From Sphingobacterium olei (GTDB lineage: Bacteria; Bacteroidota; Bacteroidia; Sphingobacteriales; Sphingobacteriaceae), in NCBI RefSeq assembly GCF_005048855.1, contig NZ_SUME01000003.1:558001-622000 (forward strand): a stretch of DNA of 64,000 bases, read 5' to 3'. Position numbers and translations under genes: made by a program. Below, one piece after another: positions 55,845 through 63,167 of the stretch. How positions within the stretch are numbered: position 1 is the first letter of the stretch; the number at the start of each line of letters is the position of its first letter. The notes under the pieces were generated by a model. It did not search any database and was not told the origin of the DNA. It saw only the letters and a list, made by a program, of their open reading frames with translations.

Positions 55845-55864
55845 TTTCGTAAATTTGGACGAAA
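55845..55864 (+). promoter_or_regulatory. Promoter -7 box inside an inverted repeat, WYL-regulator gene
   Basis: TAAATTTG (55850-55857) is an exact TAnnTTTG -7 box 33 nt before the ATG. It lies inside TTTCGT-N8-ACGAAA (55845-55850 and 55859-55864), a perfect 6-bp inverted repeat. A regulator bound there would block the promoter, which fits autoregulation. Confidence 0.5.
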
Positions 55865-55890
55865 TAATATAAAAATTATTATAGTTCCCA

Positions 55891-56595
55891 ATGAACGATA
55901 CTAAACGGCTTTCTAGATTAACTGCAATTTTGACCCAATTACAGACGAAGCGACTATTGACTGCTAGCGAACTAGCTGAAAAGTTCTCGATTAGTAAACG
56001 AACAATCTACAGGGACATTAGAGCATTGGAACAAGCGGGTGTTCCAATACAGACAGAAGACGGTAAAGGTTATTACTTGATGGAAGGTTATAGGATTTCA
56101 CCCGTAATGTTTACGGAAAGTGGAGCCAATGCGTTAGTAACAGCAGAAAAGCTCATACTTAAAAACAAAGATGCTTCACTTGTGAAAGAATATTCCGACG
56201 CCATCAATAAGATTAAATCTGTTTTACGTAACAACACCAAAGACAAGGCAAATTTGCTTTCCGACCGGATCGTATTCAGACAAAATGCAGACAATTGCCG
56301 AACAAGCAATTATCTATCAACATTGCAATTAGCCCTGACAAATTTTCACCTCGTCAAATTAAAATATCATTCGCCTGATAGCGAGCTGACAACTGAACGA
56401 ACGATTGAACCTTTTGCTGTTTACAGCACACAAGAAAATTGGTTACTCATTGGCTTTTGCCGATTACGACAGGATTTCAGAGCCTTTCGACTTGATAGAA
56501 TTCAGCACCTGACGACACTCAACGAACAGTTTGAACCTCATAAAATAACCTTACAGGAATATTTTGAAATCTGTAAGAAAAAATATTCTACGTAA
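55891..56595 (+). CDS. YafY-type HTH/WYL-domain transcriptional regulator
   Basis: 234 aa. Winged helix at the N-terminus (LSRLTAILTQLQTKRLLTASELAEKFSISKRTIYRDIRALEQAGVPI) and a WYL domain at the C-terminus (RTIEPFAVYSTQENWLLIGFCRLRQDFRAFRLDRIQHL) that binds a ligand or nucleic acid. It is shorter than the ~320-aa WYL norm because the C-terminal extension (WCX) is absent. It is followed by a GyrI-like and a DUF1801-like gene in the same direction, an arrangement common for small-molecule response modules in this phylum. Confidence 0.92.
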   Translation: MNDTKRLSRLTAILTQLQTKRLLTASELAEKFSISKRTIYRDIRALEQAGVPIQTEDGKGYYLMEGYRISPVMFTESGANALVTAEKLILKNKDASLVKEYSDAINKIKSVLRNNTKDKANLLSDRIVFRQNADNCRTSNYLSTLQLALTNFHLVKLKYHSPDSELTTERTIEPFAVYSTQENWLLIGFCRLRQDFRAFRLDRIQHLTTLNEQFEPHKITLQEYFEICKKKYST

Positions 56596-56598
56596 CCC

Positions 56599-56634
56599 TT
56601 GACATAGGGCTGTCGCAAGCCCATTTTATTTTTG
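56599..56634 (+). promoter_or_regulatory. Promoter/operator of the GyrI-like gene
   Basis: TTGACA (56599-56604) and the exact -7 box TATTTTTG (56627-56634) flank GGGCT-N6-AGCCC (56607-56622); GACA-N6-TGTC (56601-56614) overlaps it. The element starts only 4 nt after the WYL-regulator stop, so the downstream gene has its own promoter with a likely binding site for the regulator. Confidence 0.45.
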
Positions 56635-56658
56635 TGGTTGTACTAAAATATTTTAAAA

Positions 56659-57117
56659 ATGAAAAAAGTAAGCGTTGAGCCTTTTAAGGTAATCGGCATT
56701 TCGGTAAGAACCACAAACGAAAACAATCAGGCCGGAAAAGATATTGCAGATTTGTGGGACAAGTTTATAAATGAAAAAATTCTGGAAACCATCCCGAATA
56801 AGCTCAACAATAACGTATATTCGATATATACCGACTATGAAAGCGACCATACGAAGCCCTATACCACAATATTGGGCTGCGAAGTAGCAATCTTAGATGC
56901 CATACCTGAGGGAATGGTCGGCAAATCGTTTATCGGCGGAAACTATGTAAAATTATCAGCTAAAGGAGATTTGACGCAAGGCTTAATAATTAATAAATGG
57001 TTAGAGATCTGGGAAATGGATTTAGACAGACTATTCACTACAGACTTTGAAGTTTTTAGTGAAAAAGCACAAAATCCGAAAGATGCAGAAATAGATTTTT
57101 TAATTGCCGTAAAATAG
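56659..57117 (+). CDS. GyrI-like / AraC effector-binding domain protein
   Basis: 152 aa stand-alone SBMB/GyrI-like domain: VEPFKVIGISVRTTNENNQAGKDIADLWDKF, YSIYTDYESDHTKPYTTILGCEVA, and an end WEMDLDRLFTTDFEVFSE. These small-molecule-binding domains sense or sequester drugs and lipophilic compounds, and GyrI itself protects DNA gyrase. The partner WYL regulator upstream and the DUF1801-like gene 5 nt downstream suggest a shared operon. Confidence 0.88.
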   Translation: MKKVSVEPFKVIGISVRTTNENNQAGKDIADLWDKFINEKILETIPNKLNNNVYSIYTDYESDHTKPYTTILGCEVAILDAIPEGMVGKSFIGGNYVKLSAKGDLTQGLIINKWLEIWEMDLDRLFTTDFEVFSEKAQNPKDAEIDFLIAVK

Positions 57118-57122
57118 AGGAA

Positions 57123-57491
57123 ATGATTGAGCAGCTTCATAACTATTATCTGAATAAAGACGAGCCAAACAAGAGTTGCTTGCTTGCCTTACGGGACATC
57201 ATTCTTGTACAGGATGTCCACATTATTGAAACGCAGAAGTGGGGTATGCCCTGCTTCTGTTACAAGAAAAAAATGTTTTGCTATTTGTGGGTAGATAAAA
57301 AGACAGACGAACCTTATATACTTATGGTAGAAGGAAAATATCTTGACCATATGGAATTGGAAGAAGGCGGTCGTTCTCGAATGAAAATTCTCAGGGTTAA
57401 TCCCCATAAAGATATACCAATCAGAACAATTGAGAGCATTTTACAAAAAGCCTTGGATTTATATAGAACAGGCACCATAAAATTAAAATAA
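57123..57491 (+). CDS. DUF1801-like (YdhG-type) protein
   Basis: 122 aa alpha/beta protein: LLALRDIILVQDVHIIETQKWGMPCFCYKKKMFCYLWVDKK matches the DUF1801/YdhG fold (YxMPxFxxxGK pattern, here WGMPCFCYKKKMFCYLW). The function of the family is unresolved. It starts 5 nt after the GyrI-like gene. Its codon use looks like its neighbours. Confidence 0.82.
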   Translation: MIEQLHNYYLNKDEPNKSCLLALRDIILVQDVHIIETQKWGMPCFCYKKKMFCYLWVDKKTDEPYILMVEGKYLDHMELEEGGRSRMKILRVNPHKDIPIRTIESILQKALDLYRTGTIKLK

Positions 57492-57541
57492 TAACTGGTA
57501 GCGTAATTTCACTGATAATTAATTCGCGCGCTTATACTGCA

Positions 57542-58278
57542 GAAAAGGAAATATTAGGAGGTAACATCTATTTTTGGAAACTAAAGCATAATATTGCCCA
57601 TCATACCTAAATATAGATGGTGAAGATCACGATATAGAGATTAAGTTCATGCGCATTCACCATGACCAGGCATTGATGAAACACCATCGTCATCAGCATC
57701 TATATTTCATCCTATTGTATAGTATTTCGTATCTAGCTTGGATCTTTTACCAGGATTATGAAAAATACTTTAGGCAAAAGTTAGGAAGGACTTCCGATAG
57801 CTTTCATTTTCCGCTACGGGAAAAAGTGATCTTCTGGCTCAGCAAGGTTTTTCATTTCCTGTTATTTGTTGTCATTCCCATTATCTATGTCGGATGGTTG
57901 CCTACCCTGATAGGTTTATTGATTGCGAGTATTGTCTGTGTACTATGTTTAGCGACTGTATTCCAGCTGGCGCATGTGGTAACAGAAACCGAGTTTAAGA
58001 CAATAGATACCAGTGTAGAAGACGAGTGGATGATTCATCCGTTACAGTCTACTGCGAACTTTGCCACCCGAAGTTGGATGTTAACATGGCTGCTTGGAGG
58101 CCTTAATTTTCAGGTCGAACACCATCTCTTTCCGAAGATCAGCCATATACATTATCCCGCACTGAACAAAATCGTGAAAGAAAACTGTGAAGAATATAAC
58201 GTAAAATATAACGAGTACAGGACATTCTGGGACGCGTTTCGTTCTCATGTCCGGGTCATACGTAGTATGTCTAAGTAG
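57542..58278 (+). pseudogene. Acyl-lipid/acyl-CoA desaturase, broken
   Basis: The longest frame (from 57649, 209 codons) contains the second half of a membrane fatty-acid desaturase, with the third His box FQVEHHLFPKISHIHYPAL and a last membrane pair (KVFHFLLFVVIPIIYVGWLPTLIGLL). Upstream, in another frame, EKEILGGNIYFWKLKHNIAHHT (57542-57607) carries the second His box and then a stop. Reading NIDGEDHDIEI resumes in a new frame at 57610. Family sequence HHTYTNIDG implies loss of 4 nt, giving the frameshift. The first His box (HxxxH) and the N-terminus are absent. Non-functional. Confidence 0.85.
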
Positions 58279-58336
58279 AAACTGTAGTCGCGGATAGTGC
58301 TTTTGGAAGATTCACATTGAGTTAATACAAAAAAGT

Positions 58337-58367
58337 CTTGTATATTAAAGAAATTATTCTATCTTTG
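58337..58367 (+). promoter_or_regulatory. Cold-shock gene promoter
   Basis: CTTG (58337-58340), then 19 nt, then TATCTTTG (58360-58367), an exact TAnnTTTG -7 box. Transcription would start near 58374, about 260 nt ahead of the ATG. Confidence 0.55.
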
Positions 58368-58633
58368 TTTTATAATCAGGTTCTGCCGACGCTTCTCTGA
58401 AACCGTTAAGTTCATTCTTATCCCTCAGTTTTTGCTTTTTCAGTTACTAATTTTTGTTATCAATGTAACGGTTAGGTACCATTTTAAGCTTAGAGCATTC
58501 TCGAGGTCAAAAAAAATACAACTATCATTTCTTGCGAACAATCAGATTTATTATTGCGCTGTTGTTATCATCAGTTCAATAATGGCTTATGCCAAACAAA
58601 ATGAATAATTTTTATAAATAAATATAATACACA
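58368..58633 (+). promoter_or_regulatory. Long 5' leader of the cold-shock gene
   Basis: About 260 nt of non-coding sequence lies between the predicted start point and the ATG, with no ORF of note. Long structured leaders that change fold at low temperature are well known for cspA-type genes; here length and position fit that, but I did not resolve a specific structure. Confidence 0.4.
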
Positions 58634-58825
58634 ATGCAAGAAGGAACAGTAAAATTCTTTAACGTTACCAAAGGTTTCGGTTTTATTACACCAGTAGATG
58701 GTGGTCAGGATGTTTTCGTACATAACTCAGGTTTAATCCATGACGTACGTGAAAACGATAGTGTAACATTCGACGTAGAAAATGGCAAAAAAGGCATTAA
58801 CGCAGTTAATGTACGCGTAGCATAA
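58634..58825 (+). CDS. Cold-shock domain protein (CspA family)
   Basis: 63-aa OB-fold RNA chaperone. RNP1 is KGFGFITP and RNP2 is DVFVHNS, both intact; the family start is MQEGTVKFFN. It keeps mRNA unfolded at low temperature or during growth changes. It has a clear upstream promoter, a long leader and a strong terminator, so it is monocistronic. Confidence 0.95.
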   Translation: MQEGTVKFFNVTKGFGFITPVDGGQDVFVHNSGLIHDVRENDSVTFDVENGKKGINAVNVRVA

Positions 58826-58873
58826 TTACGTAGAAAAATTCATATTTTCTACAGGAAGTATATGATAAAGAAG

Positions 58874-58917
58874 ATGTAGTAGATGGTATTCGTACCGATC
58901 TGCTACATTTTTTTATT
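58874..58917 (+). terminator. Rho-independent terminator of the cold-shock gene
   Basis: ATGTAGTAGAT pairs with ATCTGCTACAT (one G-T pair), and the inner GGTA-TTCG-TACC forms a second stem with a stable UUCG tetraloop, separated by a single bulged G. TTTTTTTATTT follows. This is a near-ideal intrinsic terminator. Confidence 0.88.
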
Positions 58918-59006
58918 TAAGGGGTATAGAAGAAGTATTTATCGTATTATCAAGCAGATTAAGATGGATAGGGCTATTACCACCATTACATCTACTCTTT
59001 AAAAGC

Positions 59007-60923
59007 TTAACTTGGAATCGGAATGTGAAGCAAAATGATAGTACCTCCTTCAGCAGGGTACAGGGTTTGCAGCTTAGCCTTCTTTCCAAGTAAATGAAGC
59101 CGTTCTCGACTAATAGTACCTGATAATGACCGGTGACCAACACTTGAACCTTCCATTGTATGTTTGCCACTGTCGGTAATTGTTATTTCCAAGCTATCAG
59201 AAGCGATGTTAAACTCAATCGTCAGACGGCCAGTTCCAGTCTCCATATCGATGCCGTGCAATATGGAATTTTCGACGAAGGGCTGTATCAACATCGGCGG
59301 AACCATGACTGCCGTCATGTCGTGTTCTTCTAAAGAGATGATTTCGTAGGTAAACGCATTTTCAAAGCGCATTTGCTGTAAGCTCAAGTAGTTTTCCAGA
59401 GTCTCTAATTCTTCATCCAGAGGCACCAATTGCTTGCGACTCAATTCTAGACTACTGCGTAGCAACCGACTGAAACGGTTGAGGTATTTGATAGCGTGCT
59501 CTTTCTGATCCAAACGCACAAAACTTTGTAATGCAGACAAGGTATTGAAGATAAAATGTGGCTCCATTTGTGTGCGAAGCAACTGCTGTTGCAGGATTAC
59601 TTTTTCCTTTTCTTGACTCACTCGTCGTTGTTGTAGGCTGTAGTATAAAAAAAAGATGACGAGTGCCAATAGCCCTAATGTCAAGAGCGATATAATTAAC
59701 CAGAGGCGATTTTGTTGCAATTGTAGCCTATTGATTTTAATGTTTTCGTTGAGGTTTTGTATAGATCTATCTTTTGCTTGCAATTGATACAAGGCATTCA
59801 TCTCGGCTACACCCTGCGCATTATGTTCTTGGTAGATATTTTCCTGCAATTGCAATGTATTGTCTAGTATATCTACCGCCTCGTCCTTTCTGCCTTTTTT
59901 AGCGTAAAGTGACGCGATGGCTTTCTGGTAGTAGATGTCATTGTGTCCCAAAACTGCGTCCATTTGTTCCTTCTTTAGCGAGGAAGCCTTTTGGAGGTAT
60001 TTTTCTGCTGGAATGAATTGATCTAAAAGAATGTAGGTGGCCGCGATATTGCAATAATCTAAAAATAAATTATTGATAGCAGTAGATTGTGCTTGCCCGG
60101 CTTCGTATCTACCCTCATCAAACTGGGTCTTCAACAATTGGTAATGTAGTAATGAATCTGTTTTATTCGTTTTTTCGAAATAAAAGACTTTGGATTCATA
60201 AAGGAAGGATGGATTATAACTCAATGGGTTTTGCTGATGAAGTGCTTCCAGTTTTTGCAGGTAGGGTGCCATGCTATCGGCAGGTTGTTTACGTGCTCTA
60301 AGTGTTTGGATCATCTGTACCAAGACCCGTTGGTGGTTGATATGTCCTTCTGGCAGCGAGTCGCATATTGGCATTGCTTCCCGAATCATTCTTTCGGAGA
60401 GTGTTAATTGATAGACCCGACTATTGCTCTGTGCTGCGGAAAGTAGCATGGCCGATCTGGCCTCTGCCGAGAGATCAACTAAACTATCTGACCGGACAAT
60501 TGCTGCGGCGCGATTGTAGTAATAACTTGCTTCATTTGGCTTAGCTTGTAGGCTCAAAATGTTTCCCATACCATTGTACACTAAAGCCTTTTCGTCCAGA
60601 TTTCCTTGAGTAGGTTCGATGTAATCCAATGCTTTTTGTACAAAATAACTAGCAGAGTCTTCACCCTTCATACCATATAATCTAGCCAAATGATAGTTGA
60701 CCTTGGTAAAGGAAACACTATCGGTCTGTATCGCTGGATTAGCATAGAGCTGATGCCATATACCGCGCAAAGAGTCGTGATTGGATGGTGTTAGCTTTGT
60801 GTTTTCGAGTTGTTTTATTTGTGTGCGCCAAGCTGTCCACGTATTGAAATCACTTTGCGCATGTTCTTGACATGCTTGAAATAGCAACGCTAATAGGAGG
60901 AAACGGGGATAGTAATATCGCAT
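59007..60923 (-). CDS. LytS/YpdA-type sensor histidine kinase with TPR domain
   Basis: 638 aa. A lipobox-like signal (LLLALLFQACQEHAQ) opens a TPR-rich sensor (~30-390), a coiled coil with one membrane helix (~410-430, LWLIISLLTLGLLALVIFFLYY) and a His_kinase domain: LRTQMEPHFIFNTLSALQSFV (phospho-His in EPHFIFN) and the N-box PPMLIQPFVENSILHG, with DSGKH-type G box. The RR gene upstream on the same strand ends TAATG in this start (1-nt overlap), so they are a co-translated pair. Confidence 0.92.
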   Translation of the reverse strand: MRYYYPRFLLLALLFQACQEHAQSDFNTWTAWRTQIKQLENTKLTPSNHDSLRGIWHQLYANPAIQTDSVSFTKVNYHLARLYGMKGEDSASYFVQKALDYIEPTQGNLDEKALVYNGMGNILSLQAKPNEASYYYNRAAAIVRSDSLVDLSAEARSAMLLSAAQSNSRVYQLTLSERMIREAMPICDSLPEGHINHQRVLVQMIQTLRARKQPADSMAPYLQKLEALHQQNPLSYNPSFLYESKVFYFEKTNKTDSLLHYQLLKTQFDEGRYEAGQAQSTAINNLFLDYCNIAATYILLDQFIPAEKYLQKASSLKKEQMDAVLGHNDIYYQKAIASLYAKKGRKDEAVDILDNTLQLQENIYQEHNAQGVAEMNALYQLQAKDRSIQNLNENIKINRLQLQQNRLWLIISLLTLGLLALVIFFLYYSLQQRRVSQEKEKVILQQQLLRTQMEPHFIFNTLSALQSFVRLDQKEHAIKYLNRFSRLLRSSLELSRKQLVPLDEELETLENYLSLQQMRFENAFTYEIISLEEHDMTAVMVPPMLIQPFVENSILHGIDMETGTGRLTIEFNIASDSLEITITDSGKHTMEGSSVGHRSLSGTISRERLHLLGKKAKLQTLYPAEGGTIILLHIPIPS

Positions 60924-61666
60924 TATTTGGAAAGGGAAAGTTGTTCGAGAATAAAGTTTTTTCTGCGCAAAGAGATCGGAATTTCTTCTTTATTTTGCAA
61001 AACTAGAAATTCAGCATGCTGCACACCCGAAATATATCTTCTATGAACCAAATACGATTGGTGCGTGCGCAAAAAATAAGGCATTGGCAGTAGTTCTTCA
61101 AAGTATTTGAGTGGCTTGGAAGCCAACTCCTTCGTGCCATTTTGTAAAAAAAAATTGGTGTACGGACCATCTCCCTTACAGTACATAATGTCGGATACAG
61201 CGATGATACGGATGTTATTAACGGAATGTAACGCAATACTTTCAGGAATGTCATTGCTACCCATGCTATGCTTTGCCAGAGAGAGTTGTTGCATCCACTG
61301 CGGATTATTTTCCCGGCGGCGGCGATATCGATCGATTGCCTCCTTCAGTTCGATCTGATCAATCGGTTTAAGTAAATAATCCAATGCGCCATATTTGATC
61401 GCTTTGATCGCAAAATGATTGTATGCTGTGACAAAGATGATATTTTGCGGTATATGCTGCAACTTGTTCAAAATGTCGAAAGCAGTGCCATCTCGAAGTT
61501 GTATATCCATCAAGACAATATCAAGTTTGTTTTGTTCAATCAATTGAATGGCAGAAGAAACATTGTCGCTCCAACCGATCAACTCCACATCCTCTTCTTG
61601 CTGTACGAGATAGCTGATTTCTTTGCGTACTGCAGGTTCATCTTCGATAATAGCTATTTTAATCAT
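60923..61666 (-). CDS. LytTR-family response regulator
   Basis: 247 aa. Receiver domain with acidic residues ED (8-9) and phospho-acceptor Asp54 (DIVLMDIQL), switch Lys in YLLKPIDQ, then the LytTR DNA-binding domain (~145-245: IRIIAVSDIMYCKGDGPYTNFFLQNGTKE, FLRTHQSYLVHRRYISGV). It binds short direct repeats near target promoters. Encoded just before its kinase. The regulated genes are not identified; nothing nearby forms an obvious target. Confidence 0.94.
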   Translation of the reverse strand: MIKIAIIEDEPAVRKEISYLVQQEEDVELIGWSDNVSSAIQLIEQNKLDIVLMDIQLRDGTAFDILNKLQHIPQNIIFVTAYNHFAIKAIKYGALDYLLKPIDQIELKEAIDRYRRRRENNPQWMQQLSLAKHSMGSNDIPESIALHSVNNIRIIAVSDIMYCKGDGPYTNFFLQNGTKELASKPLKYFEELLPMPYFLRTHQSYLVHRRYISGVQHAEFLVLQNKEEIPISLRRKNFILEQLSLSK

Positions 61667-61796
61667 CTTTTACATTTTTGTACTAAATTCGGACCTCGTC
61701 AAATTACTCCTTAAATATTCCACAAAAACCTTTCTTTTAAAGATGCCAGTTTTGCTAATATTTTTATATTCCTGTGCGCGGTATAAGACAAGTAAG

Positions 61797-62150
61797 CTAG
61801 TCTATTTTGAGAAATTTATTTTTCAGTCCTTCGAAAGAGATGGTTAAAGTGTCTTTGTCAACGACGTAATTACCCCTAGTCTTTTCGTTGGATTGTTCTT
61901 CAGTCGTTATTATTTGGTCGCCCTCAACTGTATAGTTAGACGAGACAATATGCTGCATTTCCCCTTTACCTATATGCTGTATGAGTTTGCCGTCTTCGGT
62001 GAAAACGAATACAATCTCATCTATTCCCATTCCGGTTTCAGAATCCTTAAGTACGCTTTTCCAGGTACCGATCAATTGCTTATCACCCTCCGTTGCTGAG
62101 CTGCACCCAAACAGCAGAAGACAGCTCATAATTATTGAAAAATTTTTCAT
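61797..62150 (-). CDS. Lipocalin-like small lipoprotein
   Basis: 117 aa; signal and lipobox MKNFSIIMSCLLLFGC. The mature part is an eight-strand-like beta protein (KQLIGTWKSVLKD, FVFTEDGKLIQHIGKGEMQHIV, GNYVVDKDTLTISFEGLKNKFLKID), the LxGTWK start being typical of lipocalin-like domains in this phylum. Ligand unknown. It stands alone between the LytTR pair and a small gene. Confidence 0.82.
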   Translation of the reverse strand: MKNFSIIMSCLLLFGCSSATEGDKQLIGTWKSVLKDSETGMGIDEIVFVFTEDGKLIQHIGKGEMQHIVSSNYTVEGDQIITTEEQSNEKTRGNYVVDKDTLTISFEGLKNKFLKID

Positions 62151-62203
62151 TTTGTCGTAATATTCTAAGTATAATCGAAGATAAAATCTTTTTTGAATAA
62201 ATC

Positions 62204-62344
62204 TTAATCAATTTTTAGGAATCCAGCCGTTCCTTTAGCAAGGAAACCATCATGGACCTCGAACTCATCCATTGCAGCAACAGCATTTGGAAAATGTTGA
62301 GCTAGATCATCTACCGTAGTCGAGGAACTTAGTTTGATTGTCAT
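62204..62344 (-). CDS. Small hypothetical protein, 46 aa
   Basis: Preferred start is MTIKLSSSTTVDDLAQHFPNAVAAMDEFEVHDGFLAK; the frame stays open to an ATG at 62419 (71 codons), but that extension is Ile/Leu-poor in pattern and less credible. The sequence is acidic and looks protein-coding (TTVDDLAQHFPNAVAAMDEFEV), though no family was recognised and the ribosome site is unclear. Confidence 0.45.
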   Translation of the reverse strand: MTIKLSSSTTVDDLAQHFPNAVAAMDEFEVHDGFLAKGTAGFLKID

Positions 62345-62450
62345 GTTAAGAAGTATTGATTCTAAAATATGTATGCATCCGTGAAGAGTTTTGCTCTTAA
62401 AGTCTATATTATTTCGCAAATTTTTATCTCTTTGGTTAGTGAAATCCCAC

Positions 62451-62738
62451 CTATTGGCGAGCTAAAAATAAAAATAGTAAAAGACCGACCAAAAGCAATC
62501 CTACATTGATCAGTGCTGGTTTGTACTGGGATTTATATAGCAGGTACAACATTTCGCAAAGGAGGAAAATGCCCTCAAATAGCAAAGTAAATAATGAAAG
62601 ATAAAGTCCAATTTTTAAGCCCATGCCATTATTTCCGCCTCCATTTTGTGTTTCCATATGTTGCAATACGAGCAGTAACATCGCACCTGCCGCAACTACG
62701 AATCGGGGTAAAAAATGTTTGATCATCGGATTCATCAT
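62451..62738 (-). CDS. Small membrane protein, unknown function
   Basis: 95 aa with three hydrophobic helices (~10-25, ~43-66, ~75-93), a Gly/Asn-rich loop (QNGGGNNGMG) between the first two, and an Arg-Gln end. Same strand and near spacing as the 73-aa membrane protein and the SPFH gene upstream, so it may belong to one envelope operon. Not recognised. Confidence 0.65.
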   Translation of the reverse strand: MMNPMIKHFLPRFVVAAGAMLLLVLQHMETQNGGGNNGMGLKIGLYLSLFTLLFEGIFLLCEMLYLLYKSQYKPALINVGLLLVGLLLFLFLARQ

Positions 62739-62851
62739 TGTCGGGAAATTAGTCTTTTAACGCATCCGTGATTTTAATATCGATAGGTATGGTTACGCTG
62801 TCCTAAAATAAGAACAATAGAGATCGCTAATTTCCATAGCGAACAGCTTTA

Positions 62852-63073
62852 TTATCCCCTTTTTCCGACGCTTGGATGATTGGGATTCCGTGCAAATGCG
62901 CCACTGAAAATCATCGCTAATCCTGTGATGGCGAGTAGCAGTACCAGCACCGAAAGTACAATTCTTCCAACATTTCCATAGTCAATTGGAAACCATGCCC
63001 ATAAATAGTTTAAACTCAAAAAGCAAACGCCCAATAGTGAGCAAATGAAAAGTGCGACAATAAGATACTTCAT
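62852..63073 (-). CDS. Small membrane protein, 73 aa
   Basis: Start chosen at MKYLIVALFICSLLG; the longer open frame (from 63232) crosses the end of the SPFH gene and is implausible. Two to three helices (~1-22, ~38-60). Lies 94 nt after the SPFH-SHOCT gene on the same strand. No family recognised. Confidence 0.6.
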   Translation of the reverse strand: MKYLIVALFICSLLGVCFLSLNYLWAWFPIDYGNVGRIVLSVLVLLLAITGLAMIFSGAFARNPNHPSVGKRG

Positions 63074-63167
63074 ATGTGTATAATTTATTTCAAGGGTATT
63101 TAGATGTCTATCGACAGGTTCAGCATATACCGCGTTGGTAAGAATGAATACCGCATGATTTCCTGTT

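Noticed and set aside
58913..59170. 85-codon minus frame near the LytS kinase end
   Set aside because: It overlaps the kinase coding sequence in another frame and has no family pattern.
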